A DNA stretch of 64,000 nucleotides. Source: Larimichthys crocea. Taxonomy: Eukaryota; Chordata; Actinopteri; Sciaenidae. The DNA is taken from positions 2,004,701-2,068,700 of the forward strand of contig NC_040016.1 in NCBI RefSeq assembly GCF_000972845.2. The letters are read 5' to 3'. Position numbers and translations under genes: made by a program. The first letter of the stretch is position 1. Each line of letters opens with the position of its first letter. The notes under the pieces are model-generated. The model searched no databases and was not told the DNA's origin. It saw only the letters and a list, made by a program, of their open reading frames with translations. This document shows positions 21,831-33,600 of this stretch, one piece after another.

Positions 21831-22878
21831 AGGCAGGAGAGGAGAAAATTAGAAATCAGGTCATCTTCCCACAAGTCCCTGCAGTCCCCTAAGGGACCTC
21901 AAAATACATCCAAACGGTTTCCCCTCACCACAGATCAGCCACACACGCAAAGTCAACACCTATTTCTAATTGATAAATTGTAAAGAGAGACACACTGACT
22001 CCTGGCAGGACTCTCTAGTTTGTATGAATGGGTCAGGTCCAGGAGCATATTTTCTCAGGATGCCTTAGCAATAATTGGTTTTGTGTGCAAGTTGAGCATG
22101 TGAATAAAAAAGCCAATTAAAAATTTATGTTTGCTAATTGACACTGTGGAAACTCCAAACTGACAGTAAGTCTAGAGCAAATTGCCTGCTAGATTGCTGC
22201 CTACACACACACACACCCACACAACTGCCTGCCAGACTTCAGCCTTCCCAGACTTTTCACCATTACTCTGCATTATCATCCATAAAGCGTTGTACTTAAA
22301 ATCCCATTAAAGCAAGAGAAGAGCAAGGCTTTCATCGCTGAGTAGTAGCACTCTGCTACAATCAAAATGGACATCTCTAATTCACCTAACAACTCACAGA
22401 AGCAGCACATCCATCATCCCATGTACTCAGGAGTCAGTGGGAATCAATGCGGTGAATGAGCCGTGGTATGAAAAGCAATGTGGGTGTAGGTATGGGGCAA
22501 TAATGTATTACTGTCAGGCCTGTGGCATGGGGCTCCTGTATAGCAGGTGGAGAAAGTACAAAAGACGAATAATGCCTTCAGAAGATTATCTTATTTGTTA
22601 TTTTTTTCAGAGTTGCATTATTTGATGGTACATGGCATTTACAAAAATAAAAACTCAATGTAGAAAAATGTACTGTTTTTGTCATTGCAACATTCCAGTA
22701 ACCTAATTAAAAAAACATTTACAACTGAGGACAGATCCCTCTTGCTTAATGCAAACAAAATAGGAAAACAAAACAACAAAATTGGTACCAACAAACAGGC
22801 ACCACTATAAAAATAAGAGTAAACTTTTTACAGGACATTACTGTATGTATGTGTAAACATTACTGTGATAATGTGATT
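21831..22878. other. minar1 promoter side and evc 3' flank
   Basis: No gene is visible. The upper half (toward 22878) should include the evc 3'UTR on the minus strand, but no clear AATAAA was found there. The lower half should include the minar1 promoter. Confidence 0.4.
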
Positions 22879-25800
22879 TCAGATGACATGAGACTCTCGT
22901 TCTCTTTTCTTCTTTGGTTTTGATTTCACCACTGGAGTTACAATCGTTGGAGTCAGTGAAGGATTCAAAGCCGGATCTAACGCTGGGTTCAGGGACAACA
23001 GGTCCAATATATTGCCACTCTCATTACCTGTGGAAATATGACACCATGAAAGACAAAGACAGAGAAGTGGTGCATGGAGTGCATATTTTTACTATCTGAG
23101 GGTAAAGAAGCTCACCGGTGTTGTCCTCGTCGTCGCTTGGTTCTGGATCTGGATTGCTGAGAGAAACCCGGGCCATGGCTGCCAGCTCAGTTATGAAGCT
23201 TTCTTCTGCCTCCTAATGGACGCAGCAACATAGTGCTTAAAGAAATTTACTCTGCAAGCATGTATCCTTAACAAGTCATAAATATATTGTCAGGTAGAAA
23301 ATCACAGAAGACAGGAAACACACTAACCATCAGCTGTGCTTTGATCCTGTCCATGGTTTGATCTTGAGCTACTTTCTTCCGCCTTAATTCCTCGTATATC
23401 ATTTCCTGTTCTTGATCACACTGCTCCAACACCTTTCTTTTGTGGAGTTCAACCCTGACACACACAACAACATTTTTCTCATTTAATGTATTTAAGACTG
23501 ACAAGTGTGTAGTGCAGAAAGATAGTGTGGTAGTGTGCGACTGTGTTACCTCTGTTGAAACTCAGCAGAGGTGGGTTTCTTGCTCCAGTTCACCAGCTCC
23601 CTCAGCAAGGATCTGTTCAACTGACTACTGCTCTCCTGTTTCTCATTTTCCTCTGAAGGTTTATAAGAGTAGAAATGTACACATAAGAGTCTTTATAACT
23701 GTTATCTGTTGCTTATTACTTAAATTACGCTGCCAGTTAATAGTTAACAGTTAATAATATGATAAGATAGCTTATCACTCCTACAAGATTAATAATTTGC
23801 TAAATTAACAATTCACAGTCAGAAACAAAATCCTAGTATCATTGAACTGATGAAGTTCTTATACGGATGTGGAAATGTGTGTTGTGATTATCATCTCACC
23901 CTGGTTTATGTTTGACTGATCCTGTTGTAATTTCTGGATAATATTCTGCATGTGGGAATAGTAGCTTTGGACCAGTGCACTGAGAGAATCTTTGGTCATG
24001 TACACACTCTCCGAGGCGGCCTCTAACAGGTGGTGCTAAAGAGAAATAAATGTTACTGTAATGTGCTGGACAAATATATCTAAAGCAACAGAAAACTGAT
24101 TCTTATTCATGACAGATTAATACAATCCTTCCTTTTCTTGCAGAGAAATGACACAAACCCTACCTTCAAGCCGTCATCCTGTTTTGGAGTGGTCTGTGAC
24201 TCAGTGGTCTCCATCATCTGTTGGATCGCGTGGCTGAGGGCGTTGCCTAGCACCAGCTGTGCATGGCTCTGAAGAAGCTCTGTCCCTGTTTCCAGTTCAG
24301 ACAGGAACTCCTGCTGGAAGCTGTGGCCCACCAGCTGACTCTCTGGGCCCAGATGCCTCTCTGCTAGGCTGGCAGTGCTATTCTGTGATTGGTACAGTGT
24401 TCAAGCCGCTGTGAACTTCAGACACACTGTATTTTGGAGTGGTTTGCAAGTTGTTTTCAGGTGTTTAAAATAATGTATTGATAAAATAATACATTTTTCT
24501 CACCTTGAGAGTTGAATTGACGCAGGACTGGCTTTTACTGGGATCTTCCATTAGCACAGCTCTAAAATCAGTCTGAGAGAGTGCCTTCAGTTTGGACAGC
24601 CTCATCTCCTTCAGCATATGCAGACAGAAGTGCCTGACCACAAAGTACCTCTGCACCGCTGCCAACAGGTGCTCATGTTTCTTCTCTATCAACCTCCCCA
24701 CTTGGCTGAGAAGAAGATCATATTGCATTATCATAAAAATTGATTTAGATACTGCATAAATTGATGTGGCCACATAGAAGAAAGCTGTGCTGTAAATCTG
24801 TGGTTAGTACAGCTTTAGTTGTTGTTTTCTTTCACACCCTCAATATTTCATAAATATTTTTTTATTTTATTTTTCACAGAGGTCTCCCAATCTCACCTGT
24901 TGAGTGTGTAGCTCTGTCTGGCCACCATTGCTTGGAGGATCTTCATCTGTTGTTCACTGAGATGTTTCAGACAGGCCTGCACCAGAGCCATCTCCTCACT
25001 CCATACCTACACAAAAAACAGGATACATTCGAAACAATGGGAAGCATTTACTGTGACAAAAACTCTGCAAATGGCTAATAATGATCTACCAGATGGTTTC
25101 TACCTGTCCGTCTTTATCCAGCTGAACCCTCATGTCCTCCAGTTGCATCTTGGTAGTGGACTCCGCCTGCTGCAGCTGTGCAACCAGCTCCTGCTCCAGA
25201 TCCAACCACAGCTCCTCACAGCGCTGAGGAGAGAGATTTGACTGGGCAGGTATGGAGGTGAGAAAGACGTCCTTGGCTAACTCTCCAAGCCTCTTTGACC
25301 AGGAGGTACGGAGTTTCTGAAGACACAAGCATTACACTGTCAAGTATGCACACAAATACAAAATAAAGTAATTGATCTTTTACCTTCCAGTGGTCACAGA
25401 GAGATTCAGCCACCCTGTTGTCCTGTTGCAGCTCCAAGTCAGAAATCTGCTGCCTGTGCTTCATCAGCAGCTCCTGGTACAGCTGGGGGAAAGGTTACAG
25501 CTCACATGTTTATATATATTTATAACACAAGCTATGAGTAGACAAAAGACCTAAGAACCAACAAAAACGATTATAAACCAGGAAGCAGTTTCTTGGCCTA
25601 TTTATCATGAAACTCTAATCCCTGATGTACACATTGATTTAAAGAAAGGCAAAATGGTCTGACCTTGGTGAACTGTTGTACGTCACCGTGAGCCTGTCTT
25701 AGTTCCAGGGTACGGCTCTTCTCCTTGGTCTGGTTCCTCAAAAGCTTTTTCCTCTTGGACTCCATTCTGCTGCACTTGTCGTTCACCAGCTCCTTTGTCT

Positions 25801-28800
25801 TCCTCGCGCACTCTGGAACATGATTCGTCAACTTTTGGATGAGCCAGACTACATAAGCATTTTCAAAATAATGTCAGCTGAATGACTATGGTATAAATCA
25901 ATTCATATAGATTATTCTTGGCATAAATAAATAGTGAGTGACAATATTCAGAATATTCTACATTTTAAATTGTACCAACCTGTGATTTTTATGCATTGCA
26001 CAAATTATTTTCTAAAGTGTAATTTGCATTTAATTTCTCACTCACAAAGACAGAAAAAGCTAATATGATAATACTGATTTAGAAATAACATTCACGGGTT
26101 TCGTTTAGCTCAGTTGGTAGAGCATCCGCCCCATACACAAAGGCTCAGTCCTTGCTTTGGCAGCCCAGGGTTCGAATCCGACCTGTGGCTCTTTCCCGCA
26201 TGTCAATCCGCATCTCTCTCTCTCTCCCCACATTTTCTGTCACTCTTTAAGCTGTCTCTATCAAATAAAGCTCAAAAAGGCCAACAAATAATAATAATAA
26301 ATAACATTCACATATCTTACTCAATAGTTAAAGGTGTTGTTGCTGTAGATCTAATGATGCTAATGGAAATAAAAAAAAAATGAATATAAATTAAAAATAA
26401 TCTCTGTGATTTTGATTCTGAAGGACAAATTTAATATTAAAACACTGGCTTCATTATAGTTATCTAGTCCAAAAGAAAAGAAAACCAGTAAGGCTGCACT
26501 GTTAAACATTTTTAGTGTAGCTTTTAATACACAGGAGATCAGCATGAACAATCTGTGTCAAGTGTTACAGTATGCTGCAAGGTTTTTCATGAAAGTATGG
26601 GATGCAGTAATAGGCAGGGTATTCTGTGCTGTCCTGAAAGAACCTGACCTTATTTAAAGGAGCTAAAGAAGATTCCCAGAAAATGGTCTATTTTGAGGGA
26701 GTACGTCATTTAAGTCTGAAAAGTAGGCCAGACATTGTCCACTGCTACCTGCCATTGGAAACTAGTTAAGAATACTGTGAGAAAATGACACACACATAAG
26801 GTCACTATTTGGGTAACTGTGTTACTACACGCATTGTAAATGCCAAAAACCTTTTGTCTATTGTCTTCTGGCCTTGCAATGAATTTCCCTTGATTAAACT
26901 GAAACCATTTTCACTTGACACATCTTACCCTCAGTGCACTGTTGAAGGCCTTCCGTCAGAGTTGCCTGAACATCTGAAAGCAACTTTTCCATGTGATTAA
27001 AGGTCAAGACGTCGTCGCTCGTCAGCTGCTCCAGCGTTGTTGCAATCACGCCCTGCCTTAGAGACACTTCGCGCTTTAGCAAGGCAGGTTGGGACTGAAG
27101 AAGTCCCGTCAGCTCCTCCCACCATAGCAACTTCTGCTGGATCCTCTAAAAGACAAAAAAGATCAGACTGGGTTCAACTTTTTCTTTTGTATATCCAGTT
27201 CCTCACATTATGACACAATGGATGGGAGGCAAAATTAAGGTATGCCAACCAGTGACTAGTATTGCTTTACCTTTAGATCAGCTTCTTGTGTGTTCATCAG
27301 GTGGTTCTCTACTAACACAAGAGTCTGGTTGAGAGAGAGAATCACATGCTGGGCTTCATCTGGTGAGAAAACACTGGTCTTCTTCAACAAATACTGGCAC
27401 AAGTCCTCCACCTGTTTGCTGAAACGTTTGGACTGTAAAGACACATAGACATTTTTTTCTTCCGTCAGCATAAATGACAATGTCTAATAAACGTATACAT
27501 TTATAAGTATTTCTCTCTGTTTTTACCACTTGTAGGCCATATTCAAGAAGATCTTTCTGAGCTCTCTCTATTTCCTCCAGAGTACAGGGAGCATCATCAT
27601 TTTTCTCGCTGGCAGCGTGACCTATTGGCAACTGTTCCTTCAATTCATTCAGTTCCTGAAATAACAACATACAGTATACTTTTCTATGGTTTCAAATCTA
27701 AATGGCAGTGTTTCAATACACAGCCAATTTAGAACAAGTGATGAGTAAGAATCTGGCTCTACCTTTTCTTGCATTTGAAGAATATTCTTGGAGAAGGCAG
27801 CATCATTTTTGTCTTTTGGAAAATGACTGCTGAATATTATTTTCATCATTTGAAGAAAAATCTATGGCAGACAAAAAGTAATATAAGAGAATAAAACAAC
27901 TATTTGAACTTTAACACACCTCAACAATTATACCTGATACCATTACCTATTACTGTATTAAAGAAAAAAGACAAAAACCTACCAGATATTTTTCTTCCTG
28001 AAGCTGAGAGCAATGTTGTTGTATATTCTGCAAGGCCAGACAGTAAAGGCTGATCCTACCTTCAAAACTGTAGAGGAGATAACAAGACTTTTATCACTTC
28101 CAGCAAACTCAGGTTTGTGCATACGTTTAAGGTGTATGGTTATGGCTTAATGTTTAGAGACCACTGGTTCCTACCCTGGTTGTGTCAGCGTGTGAGGGTA
28201 GTGAGAAACTCTGGTGAAGCTCTGGTTCTGCAGGCTCTTAGGGACCAGCGAGGAGGAAATGAACTGACTGCTGTCATCGTTGTCCTGCTCTTGGCTTAGA
28301 GACTCTCCATCCGTGGATGAGGATGACTCCTCGTTAGGCATTGCTGGCAACTTGGAGTGCTCGTGTAGTGATGGATTGGACGCTCCGTCTGCTAAAGGCT
28401 GACAATTACACCAAAAGGTTGTAGGTAAAATTTTAGTGTAATTTTAGTGACTTCTTCTTCTTCTTCTCTTCTTCTCCTTTCGGCTTTTCCCTTCAGGGGT
28501 CGCCACAGCGAATCAATTGCCTCCATCTAACCCTGTCTTCTGCATCCTCTTCTCTCACACCAAATTGGCCAAAAAATTGCTATTTCCATCAGTTCTATTA
28601 AAAAGATGTGTATATATGGGGCGGTTGGTAGCGTAGTGGGTTAAGCGGCCGCCCCATGTGTGGAGGCTATAGTCCTCGCTGCAGCTTGCCCCGGTTTGAA
28701 TCCCGCATCGGACGGCTAATTTACTGCGTGTCACCCCCCCTCTTTCTGCCCCCTGCTTCCTGTCTATCTTCAGCTGTACTATCATTAAAGGTATATAAAG

Positions 28801-29718
28801 CCAAAAAAAAAATCTTAAAAAAAAGAAAAGTTGTGTATATATGATTCAAAACTGTTTAGTCTACAAATTATTCAATTATTTGTGCTTAACAAAAACATAC
28901 ACATACCTTATAAAATCATTGACCTTGATCAAAATAGTTAAGCCTTTATTAATTTCCGTTACTTTCCTTTCCTTTCCTTTCCTTTCCTTACTTTCCTTTA
29001 GTAGTTTCATATAGGTTTTTTTTAATGTCGTTTACGTGGCAGAAGTTGCATGGTTATTACAATGATATGCTGCATACTTATGAGAGACTTACTCTGTATT
29101 TTTGGTTGATGGGATAAACCACCTTTGCTCTGGATGCAAATGCAGCGACATCACTGTTCATGGGTGGCTGCTTCTTCTCCTGGACAATGAGTAAACAGAT
29201 TTAATAGGTTAGTGGGAAGTTAATAAGTAGACATAAGGTGGCATTTTACACAGCTGACACTGGTATAGATTTCATGTAACAGTGACATCCATCTGTATAA
29301 GTCTCAGACTTAAGTGCATCTTGAATGTTAAAGAAAGCAATACTTTATCATTAGTGGTGGCACTTGGAGCCTCCTTCCTGCTGTTGCTGACACAGTCACT
29401 TTGGTTGTTGTCTAATTCTCCATCATCAGGTTCAAGCAGCCGCCTGGCATTGTAGCCCTGCAGGGATGACACATGTGAATAAACAGCCAAGGAGTGAATA
29501 TAATGTGATGAGACTGAGACTGAGAGGCATTTGCTTACTTGTCTCGTCAACAGCAAAGGCTTCAGGCAGAAGACATAGAGAAGAGCAGCAGCTAAAATCC
29601 CTGAGAGCCCTCCACAGACTGCAGCCACTGTCAGCAGCCCTGTGTAAATGTGCAGCGACTCGGCGAAACTGACCAACACATCAGTGCCGCATCCAGCTAT
29701 CAGTTCCTGCTCAGCCAT
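22879..29718 (-). CDS. evc: EVC ciliary complex subunit 1, 966 aa
   Basis: Twenty exons: 29539-29718, 29344-29457, 29093-29179, 28175-28398, 27983-28067, 27763-27861, 27527-27655, 27271-27432, 26929-27145, 25664-25812, 25384-25482, 25104-25316, 24897-25006, 24504-24705, 24164-24382, 23900-24035, 23550-23652, 23328-23454, 23116-23212, 22879-23027. They total 2901 nt with all phases consistent; human EVC is 992 aa. EVC and EVC2 form a membrane complex at the base of primary cilia that transmits Smoothened signals; loss causes Ellis-van Creveld syndrome. Visible: an N-terminal membrane segment at about 25-52, a conserved AKVVYPINQKYRPLADG block, long coiled coils rich in Glu/Gln/Lys, and a basic tail with KSKPKKKRERE. 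The ATG is the first codon of exon 1, facing evc2 across a shared promoter. One SINE sits in intron 9 and another in intron 3. Confidence 0.95.
26096..26298 (+). mobile_element. tRNA-derived SINE in evc intron 9
   Basis: An RNA polymerase III box A (TAGCTCAGTTGG, 26106-26117) and box B (GGTTCGAATCC, 26169-26179) form a tRNA-like head. A tail with a TC run and an A/T-rich end follows. A perfect 13-bp target-site duplication AAATAACATTCAC flanks it (26083-26095 and 26299-26311), showing LINE-style retroposition. It lies antisense to evc. Confidence 0.92.
28446..28560. repeat. Fragment of a dispersed fish repeat
   Basis: A CTT-rich run is followed by GGGGTCGCCACAGCG and a tail ending TCTTCTCTCACACCA. 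I recognise this as a sequence found repeatedly in teleost genomes, but I cannot assign its class. Confidence 0.5.
28619..28831 (+). mobile_element. tRNA-derived SINE in evc intron 3
   Basis: A tRNA-like head with a box A-like GGTAGCGTAGTGG and a box B-like GGTTTGAATCC is followed by a pyrimidine-rich body and an A-rich tail. The 12-bp repeat TGTGTATATATG flanks it (28607-28618 and 28832-28843). Its head differs from the SINE at 26096, so it is a separate family or subfamily. Confidence 0.85.
28962..28989. repeat. (CTTTC)n microsatellite
   Basis: A pure pentanucleotide run in evc intron 3. Confidence 0.9.
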
Positions 29719-30615
29719 TTCTCATCAAAGTGTGGAAGAAGTAACTTTATGAATGTTAGCATCTTATCGGCCACATCCAGCTAAGTCCGCTAATGTTACC
29801 AAAACGTATCTGCTCGAGGAAAGTAGCTTCTGGCTGCTCAGGCTGAAGTTTCTTGTTTAAAAATGGTTTTAAAAGCTTTTTTCCCTCCTGGATACGTTTT
29901 GTATTTTGAAACATTAGCAACCTACAATTAGTCACAACTTATTTCCAGTATTTTTTTTTCCCCTAAAGCGACAAACTTTGTTTATATTTTAGCCAATGAG
30001 TGGACGGAGATTTTAGATGGGAGGACCGAGCAGCGTCCAGACAGTAGAGCTAGCTTGAATTATGCCGGAAAAGAAATATACGTGCCTTCAATATAAAAGC
30101 AAAAGTGTTTCGTGTTAAAACATAAATAAATAAGTGAACATATATTTCTTCATAATATCATTGACACAAATACAGGTGGAATATATAAACAACACATTAT
30201 ATTTTCTTATTGTTTCATGGTATATTTATATATATTTAGGCAGCTACAGTTCCCAAATTGTTTTACTTTGAAAGCCTTGACCGGAAACGCATATGCTTTA
30301 TCGCTGTTATGACTCCCTGAGGAGTTGCCCGTTTTCCCCAAGTTTTGGAAATGTTTTCCGAAGTTGTGCAGCAACGTTGATTTTCATCTTGTGTCCGTGT
30401 TTAATTTTTTTTAAACGGTGTCCACAGTTTCTCCTGAAGTATTGGCATACATTAAGATGTTCTCGCTCGTCAGAAGCGCTGCCTCGGTTGATGTTCCTCC
30501 AGAAAAAGGAGTGGGAAATGTTTCCATCGCGGATTTTAACAGCGGCAACATCCAGAAACAATGCAGCCCGTGAGCTAGCGGCTCTCCTCGGTGAGGGTGG
30601 CACCCCGACTTACGA
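29719..30615. promoter_or_regulatory. Shared head-to-head promoter of evc and evc2
   Basis: Only 897 bp separates the evc ATG (minus strand) from the evc2 ATG (plus strand). The pair is divergent, as in human, so this interval must hold both start sites and both 5'UTRs. It has no obvious TATA box. A GTTGTGCAGCAAC at 30363-30375 resembles an imperfect RFX X-box, the usual ciliary-gene element, but one position breaks the consensus. Confidence 0.75.
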
Positions 30616-33600
30616 ATGCTTCAGGTCCACTTTATCGCGACGAGGGTCACGATATGCTCATTTATCTTGAATATCCACGTGTCATGTTTGTTTCCACCTC
30701 CTTTATATTTCCGCCGGTGTCACAATGTGACCGGGCGTGAGGGTCGGCACGCCGGTGAGTGTGAGTCCAGTGCTGGACATCAGCCTTGTTATGACGGCGC
30801 GTCATGGCACACACAGCTACCACCTCCTCCTCTCTCGGAGAAACAGGAGGCGAGAAGCCTAATGGTAAAGATAAATACTATTTCCCATGTCAATAACCAG
30901 TTCCTACAGCTGCAGCTGTTTATTTTGTTGTTGAAAGGTACCATTGCTTATGCACTGTGTCTGTGTGCGATCATTGCATGAAGCTATTTAAGATTTGTTG
31001 AACAGTTACTGTATTAAATCTGCAATACTGAATACCCCTGTTTCTATTGTCAGAGGCTCTCCAGTATATATGTGAAGCAACATGACCCCTGTGAGAAATC
31101 CGCAGAGCTGACATTCCCTCAGATGGATGGTTTGTTCTCAATTTTATATATCAACAATACAGTTACTAACTTATATTGTGCACCATCTGGGCAATTATAT
31201 TGTATATATTATACAATTATACTATATATTAGTCCATGATAGGTATCTGCCTGATTAATACTTTTTTTTGTTTCCCAATTTTGCATGTACAGATGATTAA
31301 AAATACGATATACAGACTTATAAAATCTGTAGTGTAGTATATCAGTTAAAAAAAACAATATTAAATATAGTACTAAATATATATAAGTATTACATAATTC
31401 ATTTATTGTGAATTTCAGGGGTTTTAACTGTGCTTTACTATACTTAACCTGACAGGAACAATGGAAATGAATGGGCCTATGGTGTTGTCTGCAGAGGGTT
31501 CACTCTCTTCAACAGCTGCTGCTGGTCCGTGGGGACACTCCTTTTATTCTTCATTTACGTACATGTCAAACATCTTAAACCTCCGGGGCCGCAGAAGCAC
31601 ACTCACCAGATATAACCCGGGCCACACTCTGCCTCAGGTGTGTTTCTAATAACAGTATGCAGATGTAGTATGCACCCTCTCATGTAAGTGGTAATTCATG
31701 AGATTGTTTCCATTAGTTTATTGTCAAAATGGTATGTTTAGTGTTTTATATGGCAGGATTTTTGTATAGTTTTTTGTTATGGTGTAGATTTTATGTATTT
31801 CTGCTGTGTGTTGGTATTATGAAATGAGAATATGTTGAATCGCCATTCATATGCCAAACAAACCATCACATTAACATGTAATGTTATAAAGGTTGTCATG
31901 TTGAAAGAAACTAATTTTACATTGTGTTGAATGTTTCTGCAGGTTCAGAGTGTAGCACCTCTATCTACATTTGGGGTCAAATTTCACAAGTGTGCCCAGG
32001 TACATCAGCAAGTTTGTTTGAATACAGAAAGAAACATATTTTCCTGGACTAATTCTGAACACTTTAAAGACCTTGAAGTGATATATATTTTTCCTCATCA
32101 ATCGTGTGGTCCACAGGTGAAGCTGGACACTGATCCCCCTCAGCTGACATTCTTCCTGCTGATTCACAACATGGGCCCAGTGGGTGGCACCAACCTGTCT
32201 CAGGTGGCTATTCGGGACTCCATCTCTGGAATAGTACCCCTAAAAACTGAAGGCAGGGTGGTGGAAAGAGGCTACCAGACGTTTGCCATTGATTCACTGT
32301 CTGGTATGTTTGGGAGTCAGAATGTTTTAAAAGATGATTCTACCAAACATGTCTGGTTTAAACTTTAAAGTATTTTAATTTTCTGCATATAGCTGGATCC
32401 CAAATTATTGTCAATTATACTGCTCACGTAAGGAGTCATAAGAGTGAAGTCCTGGACCTTCCAGCTTTCCTCACCTTCTCTAACGCCTCACAGGTATTTA
32501 TTCTACTGCACCGTTTCTCCTCTTTTTAACTTGAAAACTTTGCCAAACCCAAATAGTAAATCTGTTATTAATTTCACCATGTCAGTATAATATATTTGAG
32601 TATTGTTTTCTTGACTCTACAGAATGATGTCAGCATGTTTGGTCCATTGACAGTTAATCTTACCTTGAGGGTGAATTCCACTGACAGGGTAAGCTGTGGA
32701 CAGCTCCATAACAGGGAACGCCTCCTGCAGCTTCTAAGCATTGTGTGTTTGTTGTATTGTTGTCAAATTTATGATCATGAAATTGCATTAATGAAAAATT
32801 TGATGTTTCTGCCCATGGTTTTAGATGTATCCTAACCATGGGGTCCATTTTGCTGGATTTGTTGTGGGGTTCTTCGTCACGTTGGTGCTGCTGTCATTGG
32901 GGTTTCTGGCCATGAACTTGATAGGTCTCAGGACCAGGCTGAACCTTCTCCAGCAAAGGGTGTGTTTTGTTTTATTTAATCGTAATGACAGTGGCCTGCT
33001 ATTAAACTCATTTAATTCCATTTAGTAGTATTTGTGTTTCTTAATGTAATAAAAGTGTTGTTTTTGGAAAGCTGACATTTTTGTCCAACCAAAGTGTTTA
33101 CAGTCAGTGACAGTTGTGCCTATGTTTTCATGTTTCAGAGAAACAGAGGTGATTCAGACCCAGAGTATGCAGACTGCAACATGAGTGAGACAGTAAAAGA
33201 TGAGGCAATGTTTGAAGATAAAATGGTAGACATTATGGTGCTGGAGGACCCCCAGAACATGTACCAGGCTTTGGAAAAGTGAGTAGACCTGTCAAAAGTC
33301 AATAGAATATCTTTCTATTCTATTAATATCTCTTGCTGCTTGCTCTACATTTTGTTCCCATTAAGTCTTGAAATGTCTACACTGCTGCGTACCACCAACA
33401 ACCTGGAGGCCACCCGGATTCAGATCTACAAGGACGTGATGTCCTCGCTGCTGGGCGGCCTACGGTTCCGAGGCCAGGCCAGCGCCCAGGCCCAGCAAAG
33501 GCTGCTCAGTGTGCTTCACGGACAGCTTCTGGGCATGGAGGGTCGGCTGAAGGAGGAGCGAGGGGCCCGCATGGCTGCTCTGGCCGGCCGATGTAACCTG

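Noticed and set aside
26106..26179. A genuine tRNA gene
   Set aside because: The A and B boxes belong to a SINE with target-site duplications and a non-tRNA tail; the intervening arm does not fold as a normal tRNA.
28619..28700. Another tRNA gene
   Set aside because: Same reasoning: a tRNA-like head followed by a SINE body and an A-rich tail, with flanking direct repeats.
30363..30375. Firm call of an RFX X-box
   Set aside because: GTTGTGCAGCAAC breaks the consensus at one position, so it is only mentioned within the promoter entry.
30293..30670. 125-aa frame as the evc2 first exon
   Set aside because: It ends in a stop and its frame does not connect to exon 2 by any good donor; the frame starting at 30616 does.
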